NCBI GenBank assembly: GCA_016286365.1
Contig: JAEESN010000002.1
Coordinates: forward strand, 62,001 to 126,000
DNA from: Treponema sp.
Lineage (GTDB): Bacteria > Spirochaetota > Spirochaetia > Treponematales > Treponemataceae
Length of the DNA stretch: 64,000 nucleotides
Direction of reading: 5' to 3'
This document shows, piece after piece, positions 8,658 through 15,392 of the stretch (position 1 is the first letter of the stretch; the number at the start of each line of letters is the position of its first letter). A program made the translations under genes and the position numbers. Under the pieces are notes generated by a model that saw nothing but the letters and a program-made list of their open reading frames with translations, made no database searches and was not told the DNA's origin.

Positions 8658-11234
8658 ATGGCGGAAAATCTATTCGAAGAAGCAGTATTAAGTACAGAAC
8701 CTCTTGCTGCCAGAATGAGGCCGCGGAATCTTGACGAATACATTGGTCAGGATCACATAGTAGGTAAAGGAAGACTTCTTCGAAGAGCCATCGCCGCAGA
8801 CCAGCTCACATCAGTTATTTTTTACGGGCCTCCGGGAAGCGGAAAAACAACTTTAGCAAGAGTAATCGCCAATCACACTAAATCAAACTTTATCACATTA
8901 AATGCCGTATTAACCGGTGTTGCAGATATCCGTGATTCAATTAAAAAAGCAGAAGATTTTAAAAATCTTTATTCAAGACGCACAATCTTATTCGTAGACG
9001 AAGTTCACAGATGGAATAAAAGCCAGCAGGATGCCCTCCTCCCGTGGGTAGAAAACGGAACAATCATTTTAATCGGTGCTACAACAGAAAACCCTTTTTT
9101 CGAAGTAAATAAAGCCCTTGTAAGCCGTTCCCGTGTATTCCAGTTAAAGCCTCTTACAAACGAAGATTTGATGAAGGCCGCCCAGATGGCACTTACAGAT
9201 ACGGAAAGAGGATATGGCCACTGGAAGGTAGAATTTGAAGAAGGAGCACTGGAGCATTTAATCGATACTGCAAACGGAGACGCACGCTCTTTATTAAACG
9301 CACTTGAGCTTGCGGTAGAAACAACTCCGGATCAGTGGAAGCCAAAGGAAAATCCTCCTATCCCGGCATGGGGTTCAAAAATATACATCAGTAAAGAAGC
9401 GGCAGAAGAATCCATCCAGAAAAAAGTTGTTTTATACGATCGTGATGGAGACTACCACTACGACATAATTTCTGCATTTATAAAATCTTTGCGAGGACGC
9501 GACCCCGATGCTGCATGTTACTGGCTTGCAAGAATGGTAACGGCCGGAGAGGATCCTCATTTTATTTTCAGACGAATGCTCATCTCTGCCTGCGAAGATA
9601 CCGGTCTTGCAGATCCTAATGCAATCAATGTTGTGGAAAGCTGTGCACAGGCGTTCGACAGAGTCGGTATGCCCGAGGGACGATATTTTCTTGCACACGC
9701 AGCGCTCTACCTTGCTACCGCTCCAAAATCAAACAGCTCAATGGCTTTCTTTGATGCCCTTGCAGCCGTAGAAAAAGAAGATGCCGAAGTTCCTAATCAC
9801 TTAAAGGATTCAAACCGCGATGCAGAGGGGTTTGGCCACGGAGCCGGATACCTTTATCCTCATGCTTACAGGGATCACTGGGTTGCACAGCAGTATCTTC
9901 CTGACACACTCATGGGCCGCGTTTTTTATACTCCAAGCACGCAAGGTTACGAAGCAACAATCAGAAGTGATGTTTTAAGCAGAAGGGAACTTCAGATTGC
10001 ATCAATTTTAGAAAAACAGACACACAACGGAGAACTTTCAACCGATGAACTTGCAACAAGCCCGGCAGAAACAGGTTCAATCAATCTTACTGTTCCATCA
10101 GCTTCTAAGGATGGAAAATTAAGTTCAAACTGGGTAAAAACAGAATTTGGTGCAAACCCGATTAGCGAATGGTGGATAAACGAACACTTTAAAAGCGGAG
10201 ATCTTAAGAAAGAAGAAAATCTTACTTTCAGCCCGAAAGATAACGCAAAAGAAATTGCTCTGGACAGAGCGGACAGATTCTGGCGACAGAGACTTGATTC
10301 TAACAGAGCAGAAATCTTACTCAATGTCCGCGACACAATGATTGAACTTGCGGATCTTGCACGCCATCACAGAAGTCTTATCTGGAATGCTGATTCGGGT
10401 CTTTTAATCTGGGAAATAGCACGAAAGGAACCTGAAGGAGTTACCTGCGGAGTTTGTAAATCGGAAAAAGGAAAACAGATTATTGAACAGTATTGCCGAA
10501 CACTCGGAGATTTAGATAAGCCTGTCCTCAAAGTAAGGGGAGAATCCCTTTCTACAGATTTTCTTTCTCCAAAAGATTTTTATAATCTTCTTGTAAAATT
10601 CCAATACGAAGGGGCAATCTTTGACCGTCTGTTTTTTACAGATCCATTTATAAACGAAACTACAATTATTGCCCTTGCAGATGCCATAAAAAGTGTTCTT
10701 ACACCACCTGAAAACAATGTTCTTATTCAGGAAGATCTTATAGATAAAGACAATGATGATGAAGAATTCGAGTTTGAATCACCTGTTGCAGAAGGATTTA
10801 AGGTAATCATCTCGCAGAAAATTCCGGTTCACGGCCAGAGAATCAGCGAAATAGTAAAAAATCAGATTCTTTCCGGCGAATTAATCAGTACATATAAACC
10901 AATCCTTGAAAAAATGGAAGCGGCAGAACAGGAATTCTTTGGCGACAGGGACAACCCTCTGTTTACATGGGACGGAGTGTTCATTGCCAACGCCTTCAGA
11001 AAGCAGGGATTCACTGTAAAGCTCATAACAAGCGAAATTTTTGAAAAACGCCGGATTTCCCGCGACGAAATCAAAAAATGGTTCGATGTGAACAATTCTG
11101 CCTACGGAATCAAGATGATAAACGCCATAGGAACTGCTGACACACAAAAAATCATCAATCTTTTGGAAACAAGCTCCGACAACACAATCTTTAACTGGAA
11201 AAATGAAATTGCTTACCTGATTATTTCCAAATAA
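8658..11234 (+). CDS. rarA: RarA/MgsA-type AAA ATPase fused to an unknown C-terminal region
   Basis: Residues 1 to about 440 are a replication-associated recombination ATPase: Walker A GPPGSGKTT (about 57-65), Walker B LFVDEVHRWN (about 111-120), sensor 1 GATTENPFFEVNKALVSRS, then the RarA tetramerisation part SSMAFFDALAAVEK. RarA acts at stalled or gapped replication forks. The remaining 420 residues are not part of normal RarA (usually about 420-450 in total). They hold a segment NADSGLLIWEIARKEPEG that resembles a degenerate methyltransferase fold, an acidic linker (DKDNDDEEFEFE) and a helical tail. A REP-like remnant may lie in the tail (GDRDNP). RarA fused to an unknown domain is, from memory, also annotated in other treponemes. 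Confidence 0.9.
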   Translation: MAENLFEEAVLSTEPLAARMRPRNLDEYIGQDHIVGKGRLLRRAIAADQLTSVIFYGPPGSGKTTLARVIANHTKSNFITLNAVLTGVADIRDSIKKAEDFKNLYSRRTILFVDEVHRWNKSQQDALLPWVENGTIILIGATTENPFFEVNKALVSRSRVFQLKPLTNEDLMKAAQMALTDTERGYGHWKVEFEEGALEHLIDTANGDARSLLNALELAVETTPDQWKPKENPPIPAWGSKIYISKEAAEESIQKKVVLYDRDGDYHYDIISAFIKSLRGRDPDAACYWLARMVTAGEDPHFIFRRMLISACEDTGLADPNAINVVESCAQAFDRVGMPEGRYFLAHAALYLATAPKSNSSMAFFDALAAVEKEDAEVPNHLKDSNRDAEGFGHGAGYLYPHAYRDHWVAQQYLPDTLMGRVFYTPSTQGYEATIRSDVLSRRELQIASILEKQTHNGELSTDELATSPAETGSINLTVPSASKDGKLSSNWVKTEFGANPISEWWINEHFKSGDLKKEENLTFSPKDNAKEIALDRADRFWRQRLDSNRAEILLNVRDTMIELADLARHHRSLIWNADSGLLIWEIARKEPEGVTCGVCKSEKGKQIIEQYCRTLGDLDKPVLKVRGESLSTDFLSPKDFYNLLVKFQYEGAIFDRLFFTDPFINETTIIALADAIKSVLTPPENNVLIQEDLIDKDNDDEEFEFESPVAEGFKVIISQKIPVHGQRISEIVKNQILSGELISTYKPILEKMEAAEQEFFGDRDNPLFTWDGVFIANAFRKQGFTVKLITSEIFEKRRISRDEIKKWFDVNNSAYGIKMINAIGTADTQKIINLLETSSDNTIFNWKNEIAYLIISK
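10944..10962 (-). repeat. Degenerate REP-like remnant inside rarA
   Basis: Reads gacagggacaaccctctgt, the REP in reverse orientation lacking about three central bases, so the frame is kept. It could be chance similarity; the encoded GDRDNP resembles the RGDNP encoded by certain copies elsewhere. Confidence 0.4.
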
Positions 11235-11281
11235 ATTGGAGAATTTGTGGGAATTTTTGGGGGGATAATAGAGGGATTCTT

Positions 11282-11345
11282 TTTGACAAGGGGGACAACC
11301 CTCTGTGTTTTCATGAAAACACAGAGGGTTGTCCCCCTTGTCAAA
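11282..11345. repeat. REP inverted pair, perfect 64-bp palindrome
   Basis: Two REP copies in opposite orientation, joined by tgtgttttcatgaaaacaca, make a perfect palindrome with 32-bp arms centred at 11313/11314. It fills the gap between the convergent rarA and ilvB stops. It probably also acts as a bidirectional terminator or mRNA-end stabiliser, although no long U tract follows. Confidence 0.9.
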
Positions 11346-11348
11346 TGT

Positions 11349-13082
11349 TTAATTACGTATTGAATCGATGTTTGCTTTGCCACCAGGTACAAAAGGGAGT
11401 ACTGTTTCTTCTGAATCTATACTGATTCTAACAAAACATGGTTTATTTTTCCTTTTTGGGTCAAATGCCTTCAAATACCAGTCAGAATCTTTATCGGCAT
11501 CAATTGCTTCAATACCAAAACCACGGGCAATTGCCAGTAAATCAGTAGAAGAATCAAAAACTGAAGCACTGTAATTCTTATCAAACAGATATTTCTGCTG
11601 CTGATATACCATTCCAAGTGTTCCATTCTGGAAAACTATAACTGTAACTGGCAGATTCAACTCACATAAAGTTGCCATTTCCTGAATATTCATCATAATA
11701 GAGCCATCACCACTGAAACAAACTATTCGTTTTTCCGGATTTGCAAGGCTTGCCCCGATAGCAGCTGGAAGCCCAAATCCCATTGTTCCAAGGCTACCAG
11801 AAGTAAGGAATGTCCGGGGTTTTTCTACAGGATAATACTGCGCAGCCCACATCTGATGCTGTCCTACATCAGTTGTAATGATTAAATCATCTTTAGAAAT
11901 ACCGGCTTTTTTAGCAAAATCAGGTGTAGATGCAATAATTTGACGAGGATTAACTGATTTTTCATTCTTAGGCCTACCCAAAGTGATTAAATCAGTTTCA
12001 TCCTTGATTTTCTTAATCTTTTTGAGCCAGTTTGAATCAGTTTTTATCTTTTTTTCCTTAATTAATTCTGCGAAAGCAGGCATAAATGATTCAACATCAG
12101 CAACAACTGATATCGTTGAAGGAATAATCTTATCAATTTCTGCAGCATCAATATCTACATGAATGATTTTCGCATCAGGACAAAACTGTTTTACAAGACC
12201 TGTGGCACGATCATCAAAACGAACACCTGCCGCTATAACCAAATCCGATTCATGAACGGCTACATTCGCTGCATAACTACCATGCATACCTATCATTCCA
12301 ATAAATTCTTCCCTAGATTCAGGAATACAGCCAAGTCCCATCAAACTTGTTACAACAGGAATAGAATATACTGAAAGAAACTTATTCAAGCCATCTGATG
12401 CTTGAGGAGAATTACAACCTCCACCACAATAAAGAACGGCTTTTTTAGAAGAAGCAAGAAGTTTAATCATCTGTTCAAGTTTTTGTGAAAAATTCTTAGC
12501 ATCTGTATGAAAACGTACGGGATTTCGTCCGGATGAAGCTGTTTTTGTTGATTTTTTAAGCTGTGCAGGATCAACATCAATGCTCTGAAGTTGAACATCA
12601 CGCGGAACATCAATAAGAACAGGGCCTGGACGTCCGCTCAAAGCTATTTCAAAAGCAAGAGGGATTGCTTCAAGCAGTTCTGATGCTGATTTTACCATAA
12701 CAGAATGTTTTGTTATCGGAAATGAAAGACCAAATGTGTCTGCTTCCTGAAAAGCATCAGTTCCTATCAGACTTGTATTAACCTGACCAGTGATTGCAAT
12801 AATCGGAATGGAATCACAACGAGCATCAGCAATTGCCGTAAGAAGATTCATTGCTCCAGGACCACTAGTTGCCATACAAACTGCAATATTCCCGGTTGAA
12901 CGGGCGATTCCCTGGGCTATAAATCCGGCTGCCTGTTCCTGGCGCACAAGGACGTGTCGGATAGAAGATCTGTTCAATTCATCATAAAGAGGTAAGATTG
13001 ATCCTCCTGGTATTCCTGCAACCATCCTAATACCATAATTTTCAAGCATCTTAATAATAATCTGTGCGCCGGTTAATTTCAT
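11349..13082 (-). CDS. ilvB: Acetolactate synthase, catalytic (large) subunit
   Basis: TPP- and FAD-dependent enzyme condensing pyruvate into acetolactate (or with 2-ketobutyrate) at the entry to valine, leucine and isoleucine synthesis. Seen: N-terminal GIPGGSILPLYDEL, VRQEQAAGFIAQGIAR with the catalytic Glu, central TGLVKQFCPDAKIIHVDID, and the TPP motif GDGSIMMNIQEMATL. I choose the second ATG (13082): AGGAG lies 7 nt before it but only 1 nt before the track start at 13088. No regulatory subunit gene (ilvN) is adjacent. Expression appears controlled by the attenuator upstream. Confidence 0.95.
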   Translation of the reverse strand: MKLTGAQIIIKMLENYGIRMVAGIPGGSILPLYDELNRSSIRHVLVRQEQAAGFIAQGIARSTGNIAVCMATSGPGAMNLLTAIADARCDSIPIIAITGQVNTSLIGTDAFQEADTFGLSFPITKHSVMVKSASELLEAIPLAFEIALSGRPGPVLIDVPRDVQLQSIDVDPAQLKKSTKTASSGRNPVRFHTDAKNFSQKLEQMIKLLASSKKAVLYCGGGCNSPQASDGLNKFLSVYSIPVVTSLMGLGCIPESREEFIGMIGMHGSYAANVAVHESDLVIAAGVRFDDRATGLVKQFCPDAKIIHVDIDAAEIDKIIPSTISVVADVESFMPAFAELIKEKKIKTDSNWLKKIKKIKDETDLITLGRPKNEKSVNPRQIIASTPDFAKKAGISKDDLIITTDVGQHQMWAAQYYPVEKPRTFLTSGSLGTMGFGLPAAIGASLANPEKRIVCFSGDGSIMMNIQEMATLCELNLPVTVIVFQNGTLGMVYQQQKYLFDKNYSASVFDSSTDLLAIARGFGIEAIDADKDSDWYLKAFDPKRKNKPCFVRISIDSEETVLPFVPGGKANIDSIRN

Positions 13083-13121
13083 AGCCATACTCCTAATATT
13101 TTATTATTCAGTATTTAAACT

Positions 13122-13153
13122 AAAAAAGCTCTCTGTTCATTCCAGAGAGCTTT
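13122..13153 (-). terminator. Attenuator terminator of ilvB
   Basis: On the minus strand AAAGCTCTCTG, loop GAATGAA, CAGAGAGCTTT, then a run of T. This is a strong intrinsic terminator about 40 nt before the ilvB ATG and after the leader peptide, where it can only work as a conditional stop. Confidence 0.9.
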
Positions 13154-13214
13154 AATTATATTTTTAAGTTCCTTAGTCTAAAAATAATAACAAGTCTCTG
13201 GTTAGCAACTAACC
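13142..13214 (-). promoter_or_regulatory. Antiterminator / anti-antiterminator segment of the ilvB leader
   Basis: CCAGAGA (13201-13195) can pair with TCTCTGG (13148-13142), the 5' arm of the terminator. GGTTAG (13214-13209) can instead pair with CTAACC (13205-13200), hiding the start of CCAGAGA. A ribosome stalled on the Val/Leu codons would cover GGTTAG and favour the antiterminator. This is the classical attenuation logic; the pairings are read by eye. Confidence 0.7.
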
Positions 13215-13261
13215 ACAAGGACGAGAACTGTTACGACTTTTACTAAAGATTTAGTTTTCAT
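13202..13261 (-). CDS. ilvB leader peptide, 19 residues
   Basis: Too short for the ORF track. It reads MKTKSLVKVVTVLVLVVSC and stop, with 7 Val, 3 Leu and 2 Thr. Such codon content is the hallmark of leader peptides that sense charged Val/Leu tRNA ahead of ilv operons (compare E. coli IvbL/IlvL). The last codons overlap an RNA hairpin, and a terminator follows before ilvB. There is no ribosome-binding site. A promoter places the transcription start at or next to the A of the ATG, so the leader is probably translated from a leaderless end. There is no Ile codon, so Val and Leu should be the signals. Confidence 0.85.
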   Translation of the reverse strand: MKTKSLVKVVTVLVLVVSC

Positions 13262-13267
13262 GACTTT

Positions 13268-13296
13268 ATAATGATGATTTTATGGAAAATTGTCAA
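13268..13296 (-). promoter_or_regulatory. Promoter of the ilv leader
   Basis: On the minus strand TTGACA (13296-13291), 17-bp spacer, CATTAT (13273-13268). Six bases separate the -10 from the leader ATG at 13261, so the start site is predicted at the ATG itself. Confidence 0.75.
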
Positions 13297-13306
13297 GAGA
13301 AAGATG

Positions 13307-13361
13307 GACAAGGGGGACAACCCTCGATGTTTATATGGCATCGAGGGTTGTCCCCCTTGTC
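13307..13361. repeat. REP inverted pair with 9-nt loop
   Basis: Two 23-nt arms, gacaagggggacaaccctcg plus atg and its exact complement, flank tttatatgg. It lies between the XRE gene stop (13373) and the ilv leader promoter, so it may end transcription coming from the XRE gene. Confidence 0.9.
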
Positions 13362-13372
13362 ATTAAAGAAAA

Positions 13373-13720
13373 TCATGCAGTTTTTCTGAATTTACACTGT
13401 TCGCATGCAGCCGGATTCTGAATCATACATGAAGCAGCATGTTCTGAACAAAAACACTTTACCTGTACCAGATTATATTTGACAATATCGTCCATAGAAA
13501 CCTTAAAAAGTCTGGCTAAAACGAGAAGATTATCAATTGAAGGTGCATTTTTTCCCTGTTCCCAAGCGTAAATTGCCTGCGGATATTCAAAACCGAATAC
13601 TTCCTGTAAATCCTGAACGGAAAATTCGTTTAATTTTCTGAGATTTTTTATAGTTTCACCAGTTTTTACTAAATTTATTACCGGCTTTAATATTATTCTT
13701 ATATTTTTTATACTTTTCAT
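13373..13720 (-). CDS. XRE-family helix-turn-helix regulator with C-terminal Cys cluster
   Basis: Residues about 20-80 form an HTH_3 domain: IKNLRKLNEFSVQDLQEVFGF, the turn, then AIYAWEQGKNAPSIDNLLVLARLFKVSMDDIV. The 30-residue tail holds five Cys as CFC, C, C-x2-C, which could bind a metal, and ends CKFRKTA. The gene starts inside the 3' end of the preceding small gene (65-bp overlap), and a GGAG lies about 12 nt before its ATG. It could be a DNA-binding regulator of this locus; its target is unknown. Confidence 0.75.
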   Translation of the reverse strand: MKSIKNIRIILKPVINLVKTGETIKNLRKLNEFSVQDLQEVFGFEYPQAIYAWEQGKNAPSIDNLLVLARLFKVSMDDIVKYNLVQVKCFCSEHAASCMIQNPAACEQCKFRKTA

Positions 13721-13889
13721 AGGTTAAATAATCTCCTTTAACAAAAATCTTAAATACTTTACATTCCTTAATGGAATCTACTAAATCATTCATAATCAAT
13801 CTGGTAAGTCGAACATGAATTACATTCGATGGATTAATAATCATTAGTTTAAAAGATAAAGTCTGATAATTGTTTGACATAATTTTCAT
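13656..13889 (-). CDS. Small protein of unknown function preceding the XRE gene
   Basis: 77 residues, basic and Lys/Tyr-rich at the C-terminus (YEKYKKYKNNIKAGNKF). AAGGAG stands 6 nt before the ATG, which supports translation. It overlaps the XRE gene in another frame, suggesting translational coupling. LMIINPSNVIHVRLTRLIMNDLVDS could be a short beta-alpha unit. No family is recognised. The 180 bp upstream (13890-14070) are very AT-rich and hold nothing I can name. Confidence 0.5.
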   Translation of the reverse strand: MKIMSNNYQTLSFKLMIINPSNVIHVRLTRLIMNDLVDSIKECKVFKIFVKGDYLTYEKYKKYKNNIKAGNKFSKNW

Positions 13890-14070
13890 GTACTACTCCT
13901 TAAAATTGATATATGAACGCTAAAGCATCCAAAATTTCCGTGATAAGATTACAAACCTAAATCACAACTTTATAAAACAATATAATACTTTTTATAAATT
14001 TATGAAAGCATTATATAACTTTTAATATAATTTTAAATTAAAGTTATACTTTAATTTTTTATAAGAAAAA

Positions 14071-14484
14071 TCAATCTGAGGTCAGAAGATCAACCTTTCT
14101 TTTATCATCATTTCCTATAGTTACCTGGATCTTATTATATTCCCATCCAAATTGCATTTTTTCTGCTTCCACCTCAACTATTGCTGTTACAAAAGGACCA
14201 ATCAATTCATATTTTAATATTGCACCCTTTTCATCTAGATTGCCAGCCACATTCCAGCCAACTTCATAATCATTCCCAATCAATTCTCTCAACTTACGGC
14301 TTGACTTAACAAGCTCCAGAGAATGCTGATATGGTTCAGATTTTACATAAATACTATGTCCACAAAGAAACATAATAAACAACACAAAAAAAAGCCCAAA
14401 AAATCCTATCAGGCATTTAAAAAATATCAGCCTTCGCCCTGAAAATGAGAAGCGTTTCTGCTTACTTTCAATAGATTTTACCAT
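14071..14484 (-). CDS. Membrane-anchored protein resembling the Coa1 family
   Basis: One transmembrane helix (about residues 20-45, LIFFKCLIGFFGLFFVLFIMF) follows a basic N-terminus. The extracytoplasmic part contains SLELVKSSRKLRELIGNDYEV and GPFVTAIVEVEAEKMQFGWEYNKIQV, which resembles the bacterial Coa1/DUF1783 pattern (cytochrome oxidase assembly factor 1-like). In an anaerobic spirochaete the name should not be read as a function. The start at 14484 (ATG GTA) is preferred over the TTG at 14487, as AAAGGTG is well placed. Confidence 0.65.
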   Translation of the reverse strand: MVKSIESKQKRFSFSGRRLIFFKCLIGFFGLFFVLFIMFLCGHSIYVKSEPYQHSLELVKSSRKLRELIGNDYEVGWNVAGNLDEKGAILKYELIGPFVTAIVEVEAEKMQFGWEYNKIQVTIGNDDKRKVDLLTSD

Positions 14485-14520
14485 CAAAACACCTTTGAAT
14501 TGGGATTATAACATAATAAT

Positions 14521-14544
14521 TGACAAAAGGGACAGCCCTCGATG
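14521..14544 (-). repeat. REP-like element directly upstream of the RAYT gene
   Basis: Reads tgacaaaagggacagccctc then gatg, a diverged reverse-oriented copy. It lies 66 bp before the transposase ATG. REP next to its RAYT gene is the arrangement known from other bacteria. Confidence 0.75.
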
Positions 14545-14609
14545 ATTTTTTTTTTAAATTCTTGCACTTTTTTAAAAGTAATTTCGTATATTATTGTAAG
14601 GAGATTATT

Positions 14610-15365
14610 ATGTCTCGAAAGAATAGAAAATATGGAAAAAGCGGGATTTATCATATCATAATCCGCGGAAATGACAAACAGAACATCTTCTATGACGAAA
14701 ATGACCGTTTCCATCTGCTAAACAGGCTTTCGAAATACGCAAGGGAACTTAATATTCAGGTTTTCGCATACTGTCTGATGAATAATCATGTACATATGCT
14801 TATTGGTAACGGGAATTTTGGTATGAGTAAGTTCATGCTCAAGTTAAATACTAGTTATTCTATGTATTTCAATCGAAAATATGAAAGATGCGGCCATCTT
14901 TTTCAGGGAAGATATCTAAGTGAAACAATAGAAGATACTGTATCTTTTAAAGAAGTCATCAGATATATATTCTATAACCCGGTAAAAGCCTGGCACCAAG
15001 ATTTTACTACATATAAATGGTGTAGCTACAAACATTTTCTTTCGGATAAAGAGTCAATTTTCAATAACTTCCTTGATAAACAGACCGTTTTGAATATTTT
15101 TGAATCAAAAAATTCATTCATAAACTTCAATAAACTATATTCCACCGATATCTTTATGGAATATGAAAATAAACCACTGATAAATGACGAACGAGGACTC
15201 ATCCTCATAAAGAAACTTTTAAAAATAAATAACATATCATCCATAAAAAAATATGATTCAAAAATACTTAAAAATAAACTATCGCTATTAAGAAGAAATG
15301 GTCTACCTGTTAATCAGATATCAAGACTGACAGGAATAAGTCGTCATATTATTCTCCTTTCTTGA
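14610..15365 (+). CDS. REP-associated tyrosine transposase (RAYT, Y1/IS200-like)
   Basis: 251 residues with the Y1-transposase fold: N-terminal GIYHIIIRGNDKQNIFYDENDR, the HUH metal motif NNHVHMLI, HLFQGRYLSETIEDTVSFKEVIRYIFYNPVKA with a candidate catalytic Tyr, and a C-terminal HTH-like NGLPVNQISRLTGIS. RAYTs nick single-stranded REP hairpins and are thought to spread them. I start at MSRKNRKYGK (AAGGAG, 6-nt spacing); the 30 extra track residues are upstream DNA. No terminal inverted repeats or duplicated IS200 ends are visible, which fits a domesticated single-copy RAYT better than an active insertion sequence. Confidence 0.9.
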   Translation: MSRKNRKYGKSGIYHIIIRGNDKQNIFYDENDRFHLLNRLSKYARELNIQVFAYCLMNNHVHMLIGNGNFGMSKFMLKLNTSYSMYFNRKYERCGHLFQGRYLSETIEDTVSFKEVIRYIFYNPVKAWHQDFTTYKWCSYKHFLSDKESIFNNFLDKQTVLNIFESKNSFINFNKLYSTDIFMEYENKPLINDERGLILIKKLLKINNISSIKKYDSKILKNKLSLLRRNGLPVNQISRLTGISRHIILLS

Positions 15366-15392
15366 AATACTAAAAAGTATTATAATGATTTC

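Noticed and set aside
14610-15365. RAYT gene as a complete IS200/IS605 insertion sequence
   Set aside because: No tnpB, no matching end hairpins and no second copy in the window; the RAYT/REP reading fits better.
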